A stretch of DNA of 64,000 nt. Source: CAYZED01 sp964477445 (lineage in GTDB: Bacteria > Bacillota > Clostridia > Lutisporales > Lutisporaceae). The translations under genes and the position numbers were made by a program. Positions 33,724 to 42,979 of the stretch are shown here, piece after piece (position 1 is the stretch's first letter; each line of letters begins with the position of its first letter). The stretch is taken from contig CAYZED010000002.1 of NCBI GenBank assembly GCA_964477445.1, forward strand, positions 174,248 through 238,247, given 5' to 3'. Under the pieces are notes generated by a model. It had not been told where the DNA came from. It ran no database searches and saw nothing but the letters and a program-made list of their open reading frames with translations.

Positions 33724-36700
33724 TTATATTTTTTCGACCTTCATAGCAGTTTCGTGCCCATTCAGGTCTTGAATTTCTAGCGCAAGTTCAGCTACACAAT
33801 CGTCTTTTAAGCATCTTTTTATGATTTCAGCCAAAGTTTCCTTTTTTATGTACTCCAAATGTTCACTTACTGCATAAGCTATTTCATCATCGCCAGAATA
33901 ATATATTGCTATTTTGTCCATCATTTCAAGGCCTGTAGACTTTCTCATTTGCTGAACCTTTGATATGAACTCGCGCGCGTATCCTTCATTAATCAAATCT
34001 TTGGTAAGCTTAGTATCAAGGATTACAAATAAGTTATTCTCCATTCCCACAGTAAATCCTTCTCTAGCCGATATCTGTGTTAACACCATTTCATTATTTA
34101 AAGTGAATTTTTCACCACTGAATTCAATTTCCATGGTTTCACCTTTTTCGATGGCTGGTGCAACTACTGAAGCATCAAGGCTCTGAAGCGCTGCCCCAAA
34201 TATTTTCAACTTTGAACCAAGTATTGGACCTGCATTCTTAAAGTTTGGCTTTAACACAAAATCCATAAATCCATGCAGTTCACTTGTAAATAATACTTCT
34301 TTTACGTTCAGTTCTTCTTGAATTAGTGGAACAAGATAGCTTATCTTTTCTTCATATTTTGCATCAAGCATAACCTTTGCTATCGGCTGTCTTACCTTAA
34401 TTCTAACCTGTTCCCTCGCACCTCTACCCAATGCTACCAAATCTCTAACTAAATCCATTCTCTCTTCGAGTGGATTATCTATAAGATTTTCTACAACTTC
34501 AGGATATGTATCTAAATGAACTGACTCGCCTCCAGTAAGATTTTTGTATAAGTCTTCAGAAAGATAAGGTGCAAACGGAGCCATAATTTTGGCCACACCA
34601 ACTAATATTTCGTAAGTTGTGTTATACACAGCTTTTTTATCACTATTCAGTTCTGTTTCCCAAAAACGTCTTCTAGATCTTCTGATATACCAATTCGATA
34701 GGTCTTCTCCAACGAAATACTGAATCTTTCTCACGGCTTTAGTTAAATCATATACATTTAAATCTTCATTAACACCCTTAATAACGTTATTGAATTTTGA
34801 CAAAATCCATCTGTCCAATTCAGGTCTGTCTTCATATGGCACAAAGAAAGAAGTTGGGTCAACTTTATCCGTATTTGCATATAGTGAGAAGAAGGAGTAA
34901 ACATTTTTCAAAGTTAAGAAATACCTACTCAATACTTCCTTAAGTCCTTCAACATCAAATTTGGTAGTAGTCCAAGCTGGTGAAACATAAAGAAGATACC
35001 ATCTAAGCGTATCTGCTCCATACTTTTCCATCAAATCGAATGGATTAACTGTGTTGCCTAAGGATTTTGACATTTTCTTGCCCTCTTTGTCGACAAGATG
35101 CCCATTAACAAGTACTCTCTTATATGGAGAAACTCCTTTTACAAATGTGGATATTGCTAGCAGCGAATAAAACCAGCCTCTAGTCTGATCGATCCCCTCA
35201 CAAATATAGTCAGCTGGGAAGAGTTCATCAAAAATTTCTGCATTTTCGAAAGGATAGTGGTACTGCGCAAAAGGCATAGCTCCGCTGTCAAACCAACAGT
35301 CAATAACCTCTTTTACACGAGTCATTGTGTTCCCACAATTTGAGCATTTTATATGAACATCATCGACATAAGGTCTATGAAGTTCTATTGTTTCATCGAT
35401 TTTTTCGATAGCTCTTTCTGCTAATTCTTTTCTCGATCCTATAGATTCTACGTGTCCACATTCACATCTCCAAATATTTAGTGGTGTTCCCCAATACCTA
35501 CTTCTTGAAAGTGCCCAATCATTAAGATTTTCCAGCCAATTTCCAAAACGTTTTTCACCAACATAGTCAGGATACCATTCCACGCTATTATTATTAGCAA
35601 TCAATTGATCTTTCATTTTTGTAACTTCTATATACCAACTTGGTTTAGCATAATAAAGAAGTGGTGTTTTACATCTCCAACAATGAGGATAATTATGATC
35701 AACTTTTTCTCGTTTGTACATTTTGCCTTCAGCAGCTAGGAGTTTGATTATATCTAAGTCAGCATCCATTACAAATGTTCCAACCCAAGGTGTATCTGTG
35801 AATTTCCCTTGCTCATCAACAGGCTGAAGTACAGGTAAATTGTATGCGCGTCCCGTCTGATAATCGTCTTCCCCAAAAGCTGGCGCAGTGTGAACTATAC
35901 CCGTTCCATCTTCTGTTGTTACATAATCAGCACAAGTCACAAAAAACGCCTTTTTATCTGGTTTAACATATGGAAGTATCTGTTCATATTCCCAGTACTC
36001 CATATCCTTACCCAACATTTCTTCAACTACTTCATATTCTTCAGTTAGTACCTTGCTCGCAAGATTTTTTTCTAAATAATAGAATACTTCTCCACTTTTT
36101 ACTTTTACATATGTCTCTCTCGGGTTTACTGTTAAAGCTACATTTGATGGAAGTGTCCAAGGAGTGGTCGTCCAAACAAGGAAAAACTCATTATCAAAAC
36201 CGACCCGTTTAAATTTAACTGTAACGGTCATTGTTTTTATTTCCTTATAGCCTTGTGCAACTTCATGAGTCGCAAGACCTGTACCACATCTAGCACAGTA
36301 TGGTGATATCTTATGCCCCTCATAAATCATTCCTTCTTTAAAGAACTTATCTAGAATCCACCAAACACTTTCTATATAGTTATTATCGAGCGTAATATAC
36401 GGCGAATCAAGATCGATTAAATAAGCCATTTTTTCGCTCATTTCACGCCATTGTTTTTCATATGTAAAAACAGATTCTCTACATTTTTCATTAAATTCTT
36501 TTATACCATATTTTTCAATGTCCTGTTTACCCTCGAGTTTAAGGCGTTTTTCAACCTCAATTTCAACTGGCAAGCCATGAGTGTCCCATCCAGCTTTTCT
36601 CTTAACCTGGTATCCTTGCATGGTCTTATACCTACAAACTGAATCCTTGAGAACACGTGAAATTACATGGTGGAGACCCGGGCTTCCATTAGCTGTCGGT

Positions 36701-36837
36701 GGTCCATCATAAAAAACAAATGAAGGTTTTCCTTCTCTGGTAGTTATACTTCTATCTAATAGGTCAATCTCTTTCCAAAACTCTGAGATTTCTGTTTCTC
36801 TAGCCGAAGTACTCTTTTCTGATAACGGTTTAAACAT
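33724..36837 (-). CDS. ileS: Isoleucyl-tRNA synthetase, IleS2 type
   Basis: A 1037-residue class I synthetase. ATP-binding motifs: GLHH in GSPGLHHVI (about 52-60, the HIGH equivalent) and KMSKS in GKKMSKSLGN (about 600). CP1 editing domain signatures include VVWTTTPWTLPSN-like FLVWTTTPWTLPSN. Length and the sequence NYPHCWRCKTPLLYY followed by WALSRSRYWGTPL fit the IleS2 (eukaryote-like) clade, which is generally less sensitive to mupirocin. Start at ATG 36837; the open frame continues upstream through the T-box terminator. Expression is set by the T-box leader. Confidence 0.95.
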   Translation of the reverse strand: MFKPLSEKSTSARETEISEFWKEIDLLDRSITTREGKPSFVFYDGPPTANGSPGLHHVISRVLKDSVCRYKTMQGYQVKRKAGWDTHGLPVEIEVEKRLKLEGKQDIEKYGIKEFNEKCRESVFTYEKQWREMSEKMAYLIDLDSPYITLDNNYIESVWWILDKFFKEGMIYEGHKISPYCARCGTGLATHEVAQGYKEIKTMTVTVKFKRVGFDNEFFLVWTTTPWTLPSNVALTVNPRETYVKVKSGEVFYYLEKNLASKVLTEEYEVVEEMLGKDMEYWEYEQILPYVKPDKKAFFVTCADYVTTEDGTGIVHTAPAFGEDDYQTGRAYNLPVLQPVDEQGKFTDTPWVGTFVMDADLDIIKLLAAEGKMYKREKVDHNYPHCWRCKTPLLYYAKPSWYIEVTKMKDQLIANNNSVEWYPDYVGEKRFGNWLENLNDWALSRSRYWGTPLNIWRCECGHVESIGSRKELAERAIEKIDETIELHRPYVDDVHIKCSNCGNTMTRVKEVIDCWFDSGAMPFAQYHYPFENAEIFDELFPADYICEGIDQTRGWFYSLLAISTFVKGVSPYKRVLVNGHLVDKEGKKMSKSLGNTVNPFDLMEKYGADTLRWYLLYVSPAWTTTKFDVEGLKEVLSRYFLTLKNVYSFFSLYANTDKVDPTSFFVPYEDRPELDRWILSKFNNVIKGVNEDLNVYDLTKAVRKIQYFVGEDLSNWYIRRSRRRFWETELNSDKKAVYNTTYEILVGVAKIMAPFAPYLSEDLYKNLTGGESVHLDTYPEVVENLIDNPLEERMDLVRDLVALGRGAREQVRIKVRQPIAKVMLDAKYEEKISYLVPLIQEELNVKEVLFTSELHGFMDFVLKPNFKNAGPILGSKLKIFGAALQSLDASVVAPAIEKGETMEIEFSGEKFTLNNEMVLTQISAREGFTVGMENNLFVILDTKLTKDLINEGYAREFISKVQQMRKSTGLEMMDKIAIYYSGDDEIAYAVSEHLEYIKKETLAEIIKRCLKDDCVAELALEIQDLNGHETAMKVEKI

Positions 36838-36862
36838 CTTAAAAAACACATCCTTTTTTGAT

Positions 36863-37144
36863 AATAAAAAAATTAAAAAATCCCTGGATTTTTCTCTCAA
36901 AAATCCAGGGACGTAATTCCTAACGCGGTACCACCCTGATTCGAATCATATATAATGTTTCGCATCTTATCCGAAATAACGCATTCCAGCGTGTCAGCCT
37001 ACTCTATTCGGTGACAAACTCCGAGATGATTTTCGTCATGTATCTGTTAGTAATCTTACACCAAATGACTACCTCTCTTAAACTTATTACATAAATACTG
37101 TTCTCTTCATAGTTTTTTATAATTCAATTTCTTTTAATTTTAAT
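36863..37144 (-). promoter_or_regulatory. T-box riboswitch leader of ileS
   Basis: Minus strand: the antiterminator T-box AGGGTGGTACCGCG (36937-36924) is followed by a terminator hairpin (arms TCCCTGGATTTTT/AAAAATCCAGGGA, 36881-36911) and a long T-tract. Stem I lies between about 37110 and 36990 and contains AGAGAGG and an ATCATC stretch that could hold an Ile specifier (ATC). Uncharged tRNA-Ile would favour the antiterminator and allow ileS transcription. Confidence 0.93.
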
Positions 37145-37150
37145 GAAAAC

Positions 37151-37179
37151 ATTCTACCTTAATTTGAGTCATGAGTCAA
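37151..37179 (-). promoter_or_regulatory. Sigma-A type promoter of ileS
   Basis: Minus strand TTGACT, 17 bases, TAGAAT, just upstream of the T-box leader; the transcription start would be near 37144. The 90 bases before it (37180-37269) hold only two imperfect copies of an ATGCGCTTATGA-like sequence. Confidence 0.8.
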
Positions 37180-37269
37180 GTTAACTGTTTATAAGTAAGT
37201 ATGCGCTTATGACTGCTTATGAGTAACTATGCGCTGTTTTTGAATAACTAAGAGCACATTTTTTAAACA

Positions 37270-38148
37270 CTAGGTGCTTGAAGTAGTGTTTATAATCGGC
37301 TGAGTACCTCTTTCACTGCAAAGTACTACAAGTAGATTACTTACCATGGTAGCTTTCTTTTCTTCATCAAGTGTTACAATATTGTTCTCACTGAGTTTGT
37401 TCAAAGCCATCTGAACCATACCCACTGCACCTTCTACAATTTTGCTTCTAGCAGCAATAATCGCTGAGGCCTGTTGCCTTTGGAGCATTGCTGCTGCAAT
37501 CTCTGGAGCATATGCCAAGTGGGTAATTCTCGCTTCTAAAACCACAACTCCAGCTGAGGACAGTCTATCTTGAAGTTCGTTCTTTAATGCTTCTGATACT
37601 TCTGCCGAACCGTCTCTTAAGGAGAGTTTATGTACTTCATCTGTAATATCGTATGGATAAAGCCCCGCAAGATGCCTCATTGCTGATTCAGATTGAATTC
37701 TAACATATTCTGTATAATTTTCTACATCAAACATAGCCTGTGCCACATTTTCAACTTTCCACACAACTACCGCTGCGAATTCAATTGGGTTTCCCATAGC
37801 ATCATTTACTTTTATCTTGTCACCGTTTAAATTTCTTACTTTGATAGAAACCTTCTTCTTTGTATAAAAAGGATTTCCCCAATACCAACCCGACTCTCTA
37901 ATAGTCCCTTTATATACACCAAATAGTGTTATTATTCCTGCTTCATTTGGTTGAAGAATTAAGAATCCAATTGAGACAAAAATGAAAACTAGAAAAATCA
38001 CAATTGAAGACACCATCTGAAATACTGGCGGATTATCAGGGTTCGTGACTATTCCTGAAATAAAAAGAAAACATGATAAAACCAAAAGTGCTAAAGTAAC
38101 AATAATCATCAACATACCAGGTAAAAGTTTAATCGTTTTGTCAGTCAT
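37270..38148 (-). CDS. SPFH/band 7 domain protein
   Basis: A 292-residue membrane-anchored SPFH protein. Two hydrophobic helices at the N-terminus (about 9-32 and 44-66) are followed by the SPFH domain, beginning LQPNEAGIITLFGVYKGTIRESGWYW. Also visible: VNDAMGNPIEFAAVVVWKVENVAQA, and ISSAGVVVLEARITHLAYAPEIAAAMLQ-like sequence near 205-235. Such proteins form oligomeric scaffolds in membranes. SD AGGAGG supports the ATG. Single gene; no NfeD-like partner is seen. Confidence 0.92.
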   Translation of the reverse strand: MTDKTIKLLPGMLMIIVTLALLVLSCFLFISGIVTNPDNPPVFQMVSSIVIFLVFIFVSIGFLILQPNEAGIITLFGVYKGTIRESGWYWGNPFYTKKKVSIKVRNLNGDKIKVNDAMGNPIEFAAVVVWKVENVAQAMFDVENYTEYVRIQSESAMRHLAGLYPYDITDEVHKLSLRDGSAEVSEALKNELQDRLSSAGVVVLEARITHLAYAPEIAAAMLQRQQASAIIAARSKIVEGAVGMVQMALNKLSENNIVTLDEEKKATMVSNLLVVLCSERGTQPIINTTSST

Positions 38149-38244
38149 TTTTTTATCCTCCTAAAATTCTTTATTCCTATATAATATACTTAATAATTTT
38201 GATTATGTTTTTAGAAAATCGCAAAAGCATACTATTCATAGTTT

Positions 38245-39738
38245 TTATTGCTCAATCCAGTTCAAACTTCTCTCAACAGCTCGTTTCCAGCCTTTAAATT
38301 TTTCTTCTCTGGTCCCAAGATTCATTTTTGGATTAAATATTTTCTCTGCTTTAATAAAACTAAGTAACTCCTCTTTGTTCCTCCAAAAACCACTAGCTAA
38401 CCCGGCTAAACAAGCAGCCCCGAATGCAGTGCTTTCAGTGTTTACAGGTCTTTCCACTTTAACGCCCAGAATGTCCGATTGAAATTGCATCAAGAAATTA
38501 TTTGCAACCGCGCCACCATCAACCTTTAATGTCATTAATTCTATCTCACTGTCATCTTGCATCGCTTCAAGAACATCTCTTGTTTGATATGCTATAGCCT
38601 CTAGCGCGGCTCTGACAAAGTGTGCCCTATTTGATCCTCTCGTCAGTCCAACTACAGTTCCTCTCGCATACATATCCCAATAAGGAGCACCCATTCCCGA
38701 AAAAGCAGGAACAAGATAAACACCATTGCTGTCTTTTACGCTCTGTGCAATCTCTTCCGTTTCTGAAGCTTCTGAAATTAATTTCATTTCATCTCTCAAC
38801 CATTGAATTACGGCGCCAGCCATAAAAATACTACCCTCGAGTGCATAATGTACTTTACCATCTAGTTCCCATGCTATAGTAGTTAGCAGCCCATTTTTTG
38901 ATATGAACTGTTTGCTTCCTGTGTTCATGAGCATGAAGCAACCTGTTCCATATGTATTTTTGACCATACCAGCCTCAAAACATCCCTGTCCAAATAGTGC
39001 CGCTTGCTGATCACCAGCGACTCCAGCAATCAATATCTCTGCACCTAATAATTTCTCATCAGTCACTCCAAATTTTCCACTTGAAGATAAGACTTTGGGG
39101 AGCATTTTTAATGGAACCATAAATTCTTTAGTTAATTCGTTGTCCCATTTTAAATCATGAATATTAAACAACATAGTCCTTGAAGCATTTGAATAATCCG
39201 TTGCGTGGACTGCTCCCGCTGTCAGTTTCCATATCAGCCAGGTGTCAATAGTACCAAAAATAAGCTCTCCTTTTTCCGCTCTTTCTCTAGCACCTTTAAC
39301 ATTATCCAGAATCCATTTTATTTTACTCCCAGAAAAATACGCATCAATAACCAGTCCGGTTTTTTTCTGAATTACTTTTTCTAGCCCTCTCAATTTTAGG
39401 TTATCACAAAAATCTGAAGTTCTTCTACACTGCCACACTATTGCATTATAAACTGGAACTCCTGTGTTTTTGTCCCAAACTACCGTTGTCTCTCTTTGGT
39501 TCGTAATTCCAATCGAAGAGATTTCACTTAGCTCAATTCCTGCTTTTTTTATTACTTCTTTCGAGACTTCCAACTGCGTAGTCCATATTTCTTCTGGATC
39601 GTGCTCAACCCAACCAGCTTTGGGATATATTTGTTTAAATTCTTTTTGAGCCTTTGAGACAATCTGACCTTTTTTGTCAAACAAAATCGCTCTTGAGCTG
39701 GTGGTTCCTTGATCTAACGCCAGTATGTATTTTTTCAT
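38245..39738 (-). CDS. glpK: Glycerol kinase
   Basis: A 497-residue FGGY kinase that phosphorylates glycerol to glycerol 3-phosphate. The N-terminus LALDQGTTSSRAILFD (ATP/phosphate loop), ITNQRETTVVWDKNTG, the FGGY core GVAGDQQAALFGQGCFEAGM, and the C-terminal KVDGGAVANNFLMQFQSDIL with STAFGAACLAGLA are all present and intact. SD GAGGTAG precedes ATG. Preceded at 20 bases by a small helix-turn-helix gene, probably co-transcribed. No glpF or glpD is in the window. Confidence 0.97.
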   Translation of the reverse strand: MKKYILALDQGTTSSRAILFDKKGQIVSKAQKEFKQIYPKAGWVEHDPEEIWTTQLEVSKEVIKKAGIELSEISSIGITNQRETTVVWDKNTGVPVYNAIVWQCRRTSDFCDNLKLRGLEKVIQKKTGLVIDAYFSGSKIKWILDNVKGARERAEKGELIFGTIDTWLIWKLTAGAVHATDYSNASRTMLFNIHDLKWDNELTKEFMVPLKMLPKVLSSSGKFGVTDEKLLGAEILIAGVAGDQQAALFGQGCFEAGMVKNTYGTGCFMLMNTGSKQFISKNGLLTTIAWELDGKVHYALEGSIFMAGAVIQWLRDEMKLISEASETEEIAQSVKDSNGVYLVPAFSGMGAPYWDMYARGTVVGLTRGSNRAHFVRAALEAIAYQTRDVLEAMQDDSEIELMTLKVDGGAVANNFLMQFQSDILGVKVERPVNTESTAFGAACLAGLASGFWRNKEELLSFIKAEKIFNPKMNLGTREEKFKGWKRAVERSLNWIEQ

Positions 39739-39757
39739 CGCTACCTCTTATAAGAGT

Positions 39758-39937
39758 CTATTTTTTATATTCCCAATAGCATTTTTTTGGGGAGTTGATT
39801 TTTTCTTCTTCCTTAAGCTTTTTCATGATTTTGTCCACTTCTTTTCTGTCAACTCCTGTAGCCTCTGCTACCTGTCCTGCACTCACCGGTTTTTCGCTTG
39901 TAGCAAAAAAAGCTACAACTACATCATAATTTTCCAT
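39758..39937 (-). CDS. Small winged-helix protein (59 residues)
   Basis: A short gene: ATG at 39937 with a strong SD (AGGAGG nine bases upstream), stop at 39758-39760. The product begins MENYDVVVAFFATSEKPVSA and continues GQVAEATGVDRKEVDKIMKK, then LKEEEKIN, ending KKCYWEYKK. The pattern helix, short helix, recognition helix fits a minimal winged-helix/MarR-like DNA-binding unit. It is only 19 bases upstream of glpK, suggesting a link with glycerol use; this is inference. Confidence 0.75.
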   Translation of the reverse strand: MENYDVVVAFFATSEKPVSAGQVAEATGVDRKEVDKIMKKLKEEEKINSPKKCYWEYKK

Positions 39938-39961
39938 TTTAAAATCCTCCTATTTAATAAA

Positions 39962-40456
39962 TTATCTATAATTTGTGAATTGTGTATTGAATGGCAAATC
40001 TGCAACTCTTATAAGCTGCATAATTTCTTGTAAATCATCTTTATTCTTTCCAGTTACTCTTATAGAATCACCCTGAATAGCAGCTTGCACTTTGACTTTG
40101 CTGTCTTTAATCATATTTGTTAGGATTTTCGCTTGATCTTTATCAATCCCGACTCTTATTTTTATTTCTTGTTTAACGCGTCCACCTAAAGAAGTTTCAA
40201 CTTTCCCGTAATCTAAAGCCTTTAGAGGTACTTCTCTCTTTGCTAATTTTGTTTGAAGAATTTCAACTACATTTCTTAACTTAAAATCATCACTAGTTGT
40301 TATCGTTATGACTTCCTCTTTTCTTCTTATCTCAGTATTACTGCCTTTAAAATCAAATCTTTGACCAATTTCTTTTTCAGTTTGATTAGTCGCATTATCT
40401 ACTTCTGGCATATTTACTTGCGATACTATATCAAATGAACAATCTTTGCTAGCCAT
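39962..40456 (-). CDS. YajQ family nucleotide-binding protein
   Basis: A 164-residue YajQ/DUF520 protein with two RNP-like folds. Signatures: FDIVSQVNMPEVDNA at the N-terminus, RFDFKGSNTEI, QEIKIRVGIDKDQAKILTNM and KVQAAIQGDSIRVTGKNKDDLQ. Family members bind nucleotides or RNA, and some bind cyclic di-GMP; here the ligand is unknown. I start at ATG 40456 (MASKDCSFDI); the frame is open further upstream without a suitable SD. Confidence 0.93.
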   Translation of the reverse strand: MASKDCSFDIVSQVNMPEVDNATNQTEKEIGQRFDFKGSNTEIRRKEEVITITTSDDFKLRNVVEILQTKLAKREVPLKALDYGKVETSLGGRVKQEIKIRVGIDKDQAKILTNMIKDSKVKVQAAIQGDSIRVTGKNKDDLQEIMQLIRVADLPFNTQFTNYR

Positions 40457-40646
40457 CTTATCACCATTCCTTTTCATTTCATTTTTTAAATTTATATATA
40501 TATAAATTATAGAATTACAGACCATTCAAAGTCAACAAAATTTCAAATGAAAACTGTATATATAAAATATGAACACAGTCGCACAATAAAGCTATGAGAG
40601 GAAAAAACGAAAAAAGCCTCTGCCTAAAAACCCCTTATCCCGAAGG

Positions 40647-41027
40647 TTAATTGTTCTCATCTCTATAAAGCACTTCAACCATAACTTTTAGTCCTTGGAG
40701 GCCAATATTTAGCATTTTACTCTCTTTTATGACCTCCGCCAGTTTCTCTTCCATCTGATGAACTCTTTTTTCCCGTATAAATTCTTTATTTTTTGCTGAT
40801 ACATAAGTGCCCTTCCCTCCTACGGATTCAACGAGTCCTTCTTTTTCTAGTTCTTCATAGGCACGTTTGGTAGTAATAACACTAATCCCCAATTCCTTGG
40901 CTAAATACCTAATAGAAGGAAGTAGCTCATCAGACTCAAGTTGTCCACTAATTATCTTTTCTCTAAATTGACGTGTTAGCTGTTCATATATTGGTTCATT
41001 ACTTTTACTATCTACTCTTATGTACAT
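40647..41027 (-). CDS. GntR family regulator, YtrA subfamily
   Basis: A 126-residue repressor. The N-terminal winged helix is typical: PIYEQLTRQFREKIISGQL, LPSIRYLAKELGISVITTKRAYEELEKEGLVESVGGKGTYV-like region (about 30-70). The short C-terminal helical tail of about 50 residues marks the YtrA group. These usually regulate a linked ABC transporter, but no such gene follows. ATG 41027 is preceded by GAGGGAG. Palindromic TGTATA...TATACA sequences directly upstream suggest autoregulation. Confidence 0.9.
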   Translation of the reverse strand: MYIRVDSKSNEPIYEQLTRQFREKIISGQLESDELLPSIRYLAKELGISVITTKRAYEELEKEGLVESVGGKGTYVSAKNKEFIREKRVHQMEEKLAEVIKESKMLNIGLQGLKVMVEVLYRDENN

Positions 41028-41040
41028 ACAACTCCCTCTC

Positions 41041-41160
41041 TGTATATATACCATATACACTCTCGACAATTATTCCCATTTATTTTTCTAACTGTATATG
41101 CGGCTGAATGGCGGAACGTGCATGGCGTGTATAGATACAGTGTGTATATAATGTATATAC
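41041..41160. promoter_or_regulatory. Cluster of candidate GntR operators upstream of the YtrA-type gene
   Basis: Dyads at 41041-41059 (TGTATATATACCATATACA), 41128-41139 (TGTATAGATACA) and 41144-41160 (GTATATA-ATG-TATATAC). Similar to YtrA-type operator symmetry. A related TATATATACAGT sequence lies near 40552-40563 between this gene and yajQ. Confidence 0.45.
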
Positions 41161-41240
41161 CGTTCATGCTGTTCATTCTGTTAATATTCTATATATACAA
41201 TATTATGACAAGTTTCTACTAAAGTCAACAAAAATATACA

Positions 41241-41265
41241 AAAAAAAGAGCTATTGCCCTTTTTT
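41241..41265 (-). terminator. Terminator downstream of fabZ
   Basis: Minus strand hairpin AAAAAGGGC-AATA-GCTCTTTTT with a run of eight Ts, about 45 bases after the fabZ stop. Confidence 0.7.
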
Positions 41266-41309
41266 GTTTTACATCCTTAAATTATTCTTTACTCTCTAAG
41301 TTCTGTTCT

Positions 41310-41747
41310 CTACTCTTTATTATCTACTATTCCAAACAATAATTCGCAGCTAGCGGCAACTTCTCCATCAACTGTAGCTGTAGCCTTACCTTTTCCTATG
41401 CCTCTTTTTATTGCTATTATTTCAACTTCCATTTTTAATGTATCTCCAGGAACAACCTGTCGTCTGAATCTAAGATCGTCTATCCCAGCAAATACTGCGA
41501 TTTTTCCCTTATATGCTTCCATTCCGAGTATTGCTACCGCTCCGACCTGAGCCATAGCTTCCACTATTAGAACCCCTGGCATAATTGGATTACCTGGAAA
41601 ATGTCCTTGAAAAAATGGTTCATTAAATGTTACATTTTTAATTCCTACTGCTTTTTTACCGAACTCAATATCAATTATTTTGTCAACAAGAAGAAACGGA
41701 TACCTATGTGGAATGATTTTTTGAATTTCTATGTTTGATAACATCAT
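41310..41747 (-). CDS. fabZ: 3-hydroxyacyl-ACP dehydratase FabZ
   Basis: A 145-residue hot-dog fold dehydratase of fatty acid synthesis. It has IIPHRYPFLLVDKI, the catalytic segment FFQGHFPGNPIMPGVLIVEAMAQ-like (His near 49, Glu near 63), and GIDDLRFRRQVVPGDTL. The start ATG overlaps the stop of the upstream flgJ-like gene (ATGATG over TGA), so translation is coupled. fabZ next to the flhO/flhP rod genes matches the B. subtilis mbl-flhO-flhP-ywpB order. Confidence 0.96.
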   Translation of the reverse strand: MMLSNIEIQKIIPHRYPFLLVDKIIDIEFGKKAVGIKNVTFNEPFFQGHFPGNPIMPGVLIVEAMAQVGAVAILGMEAYKGKIAVFAGIDDLRFRRQVVPGDTLKMEVEIIAIKRGIGKGKATATVDGEVAASCELLFGIVDNKE

Positions 41748-42130
41748 TCAGTGACTACCTCGCTTTTTATTTTCGAATTACTACTAGAAAGCTGTTTGAA
41801 TAGCATCTTAGCGATTCCTACTCCGCTTCCTTTAGTGGCTTCATCTGCATATTTCTCTGTCAGCATATCATTGTAAGTCTCCTCAGCATATCCACCATCC
41901 AAAAGTTTGGATTTTTGAACAGATTTATTCATTTCTTTAAAAATCATTGTTAGAAATACACCTTCTAGGTCTTTGCACACCTTCTCAAGCTTAGCAGAAT
42001 CTTTCTCATTCTTAGCATTTTCAAGTAATTTTTCGAATTTAAATTGAACATTAGTATCATTCTGATTTACTATGCCACTAATCAAAGGACTTGATGACAT
42101 TGAAGCTATGCTGTTTCTGTTTATTTCCAT
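41744..42130 (-). CDS. Rod-binding (FlgJ N-terminal-like) flagellar protein
   Basis: A 128-residue protein whose central part LEKVCKDLEGVFLTMIFKEMNKSV and YAEETYNDMLTEKYADEATKGSGVGIA-like segment match the FlgJ N-terminal rod-binding domain (PF10135). It lacks the C-terminal muramidase domain of proteobacterial FlgJ. It probably caps or scaffolds the growing rod. It is 13 bases after flgG and overlaps fabZ by four bases. Confidence 0.9.
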   Translation of the reverse strand: MEINRNSIASMSSSPLISGIVNQNDTNVQFKFEKLLENAKNEKDSAKLEKVCKDLEGVFLTMIFKEMNKSVQKSKLLDGGYAEETYNDMLTEKYADEATKGSGVGIAKMLFKQLSSSNSKIKSEVVTE

Positions 42131-42143
42131 GATTCACACCTCA

Positions 42144-42938
42144 CTACCTTCTAAGGTTATTAATGGTACTTAGCATTTCATCTGCTGTTTGAATTGATTT
42201 TGAGTTAATCTCATAAGCTCTTTGTGCCTGAATTAATTTTATCATCTCTTCCACTACTTGAACGTTAGACATTTCCAAATATCCTTGGAGTAATTTCCCA
42301 CCAGTACCGTCTCCTAATGAATCTGCCGCTGATCCGCTGACTGGTGATTCAGAGAACAAGTTTTGTCCAACTGCCATTAGCCCTGATGGATTTGTAAATT
42401 TAAATAACGCAATCCTGCCTGCTTCAGAAACCGTACCCGTAATGTCTTTATATGTAACTAGCCCCGTGCTTGCTATGTTTATATCTTGAGCGTCTGATGG
42501 AAATTCAATTGGTCCTTCAGATCCTTGAATTACATATCCTTCTGCCGTGACTAAATTTGCAATTTCACCATTAAGAGAAAGTTTGAATCCTCCGTCTTTT
42601 GTGTAAAGAGGTCCCCCTTTTTCATCAAGCACCTTAAAAAAACCGTTTCCATCTATAGCCACATCTAATGGATTACTCGTTTGTTCCATGTTTCCTGGTG
42701 TAAATATTTTACTAGTTGAAGAGAATCTAACCCCATGGCCCACTTGAATATTGACGGGCTTTCCATCAACGTCTCTGGCCGCTCCTTTTTGGAGAGTTTC
42801 ATAAAGAAGATCTGAAAATTCAACTTTATTCTTTTTAAATCCCGTAGTGTTTACATTCGCCAATTTATTTGATATTGTATCTAGATTAAACTGCTGTGCC
42901 TGCATGCCAGTACTTGCAGTCCAAAGTGCTCTCATCAT
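42144..42938 (-). CDS. flgG: Flagellar distal rod protein FlgG (FlhP-like)
   Basis: A 264-residue rod protein. N-terminus MRALWTASTGMQAQQFNLD and KLANVNTTGFKKNKVEFSDL; central DVAIDGNGFFKVLDEKGGPLYT; C-terminus GYLEMSNVQVVEEMIKLIQAQRAYEINSK are the standard FlgG motifs (quoted in parts). It forms the distal rod. It follows a FlgF-like paralogue; B. subtilis has the equivalent pair flhO-flhP at this place. Confidence 0.93.
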   Translation of the reverse strand: MMRALWTASTGMQAQQFNLDTISNKLANVNTTGFKKNKVEFSDLLYETLQKGAARDVDGKPVNIQVGHGVRFSSTSKIFTPGNMEQTSNPLDVAIDGNGFFKVLDEKGGPLYTKDGGFKLSLNGEIANLVTAEGYVIQGSEGPIEFPSDAQDINIASTGLVTYKDITGTVSEAGRIALFKFTNPSGLMAVGQNLFSESPVSGSAADSLGDGTGGKLLQGYLEMSNVQVVEEMIKLIQAQRAYEINSKSIQTADEMLSTINNLRR

Positions 42939-42979
42939 AATTTTTTACCCCCAAAGGCCTTATGGCCATTATTTAATAT

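Noticed and set aside
36838..36900. N-terminal extension of IleRS
   Set aside because: It translates the T-box terminator hairpin; the conserved start is at 36837.
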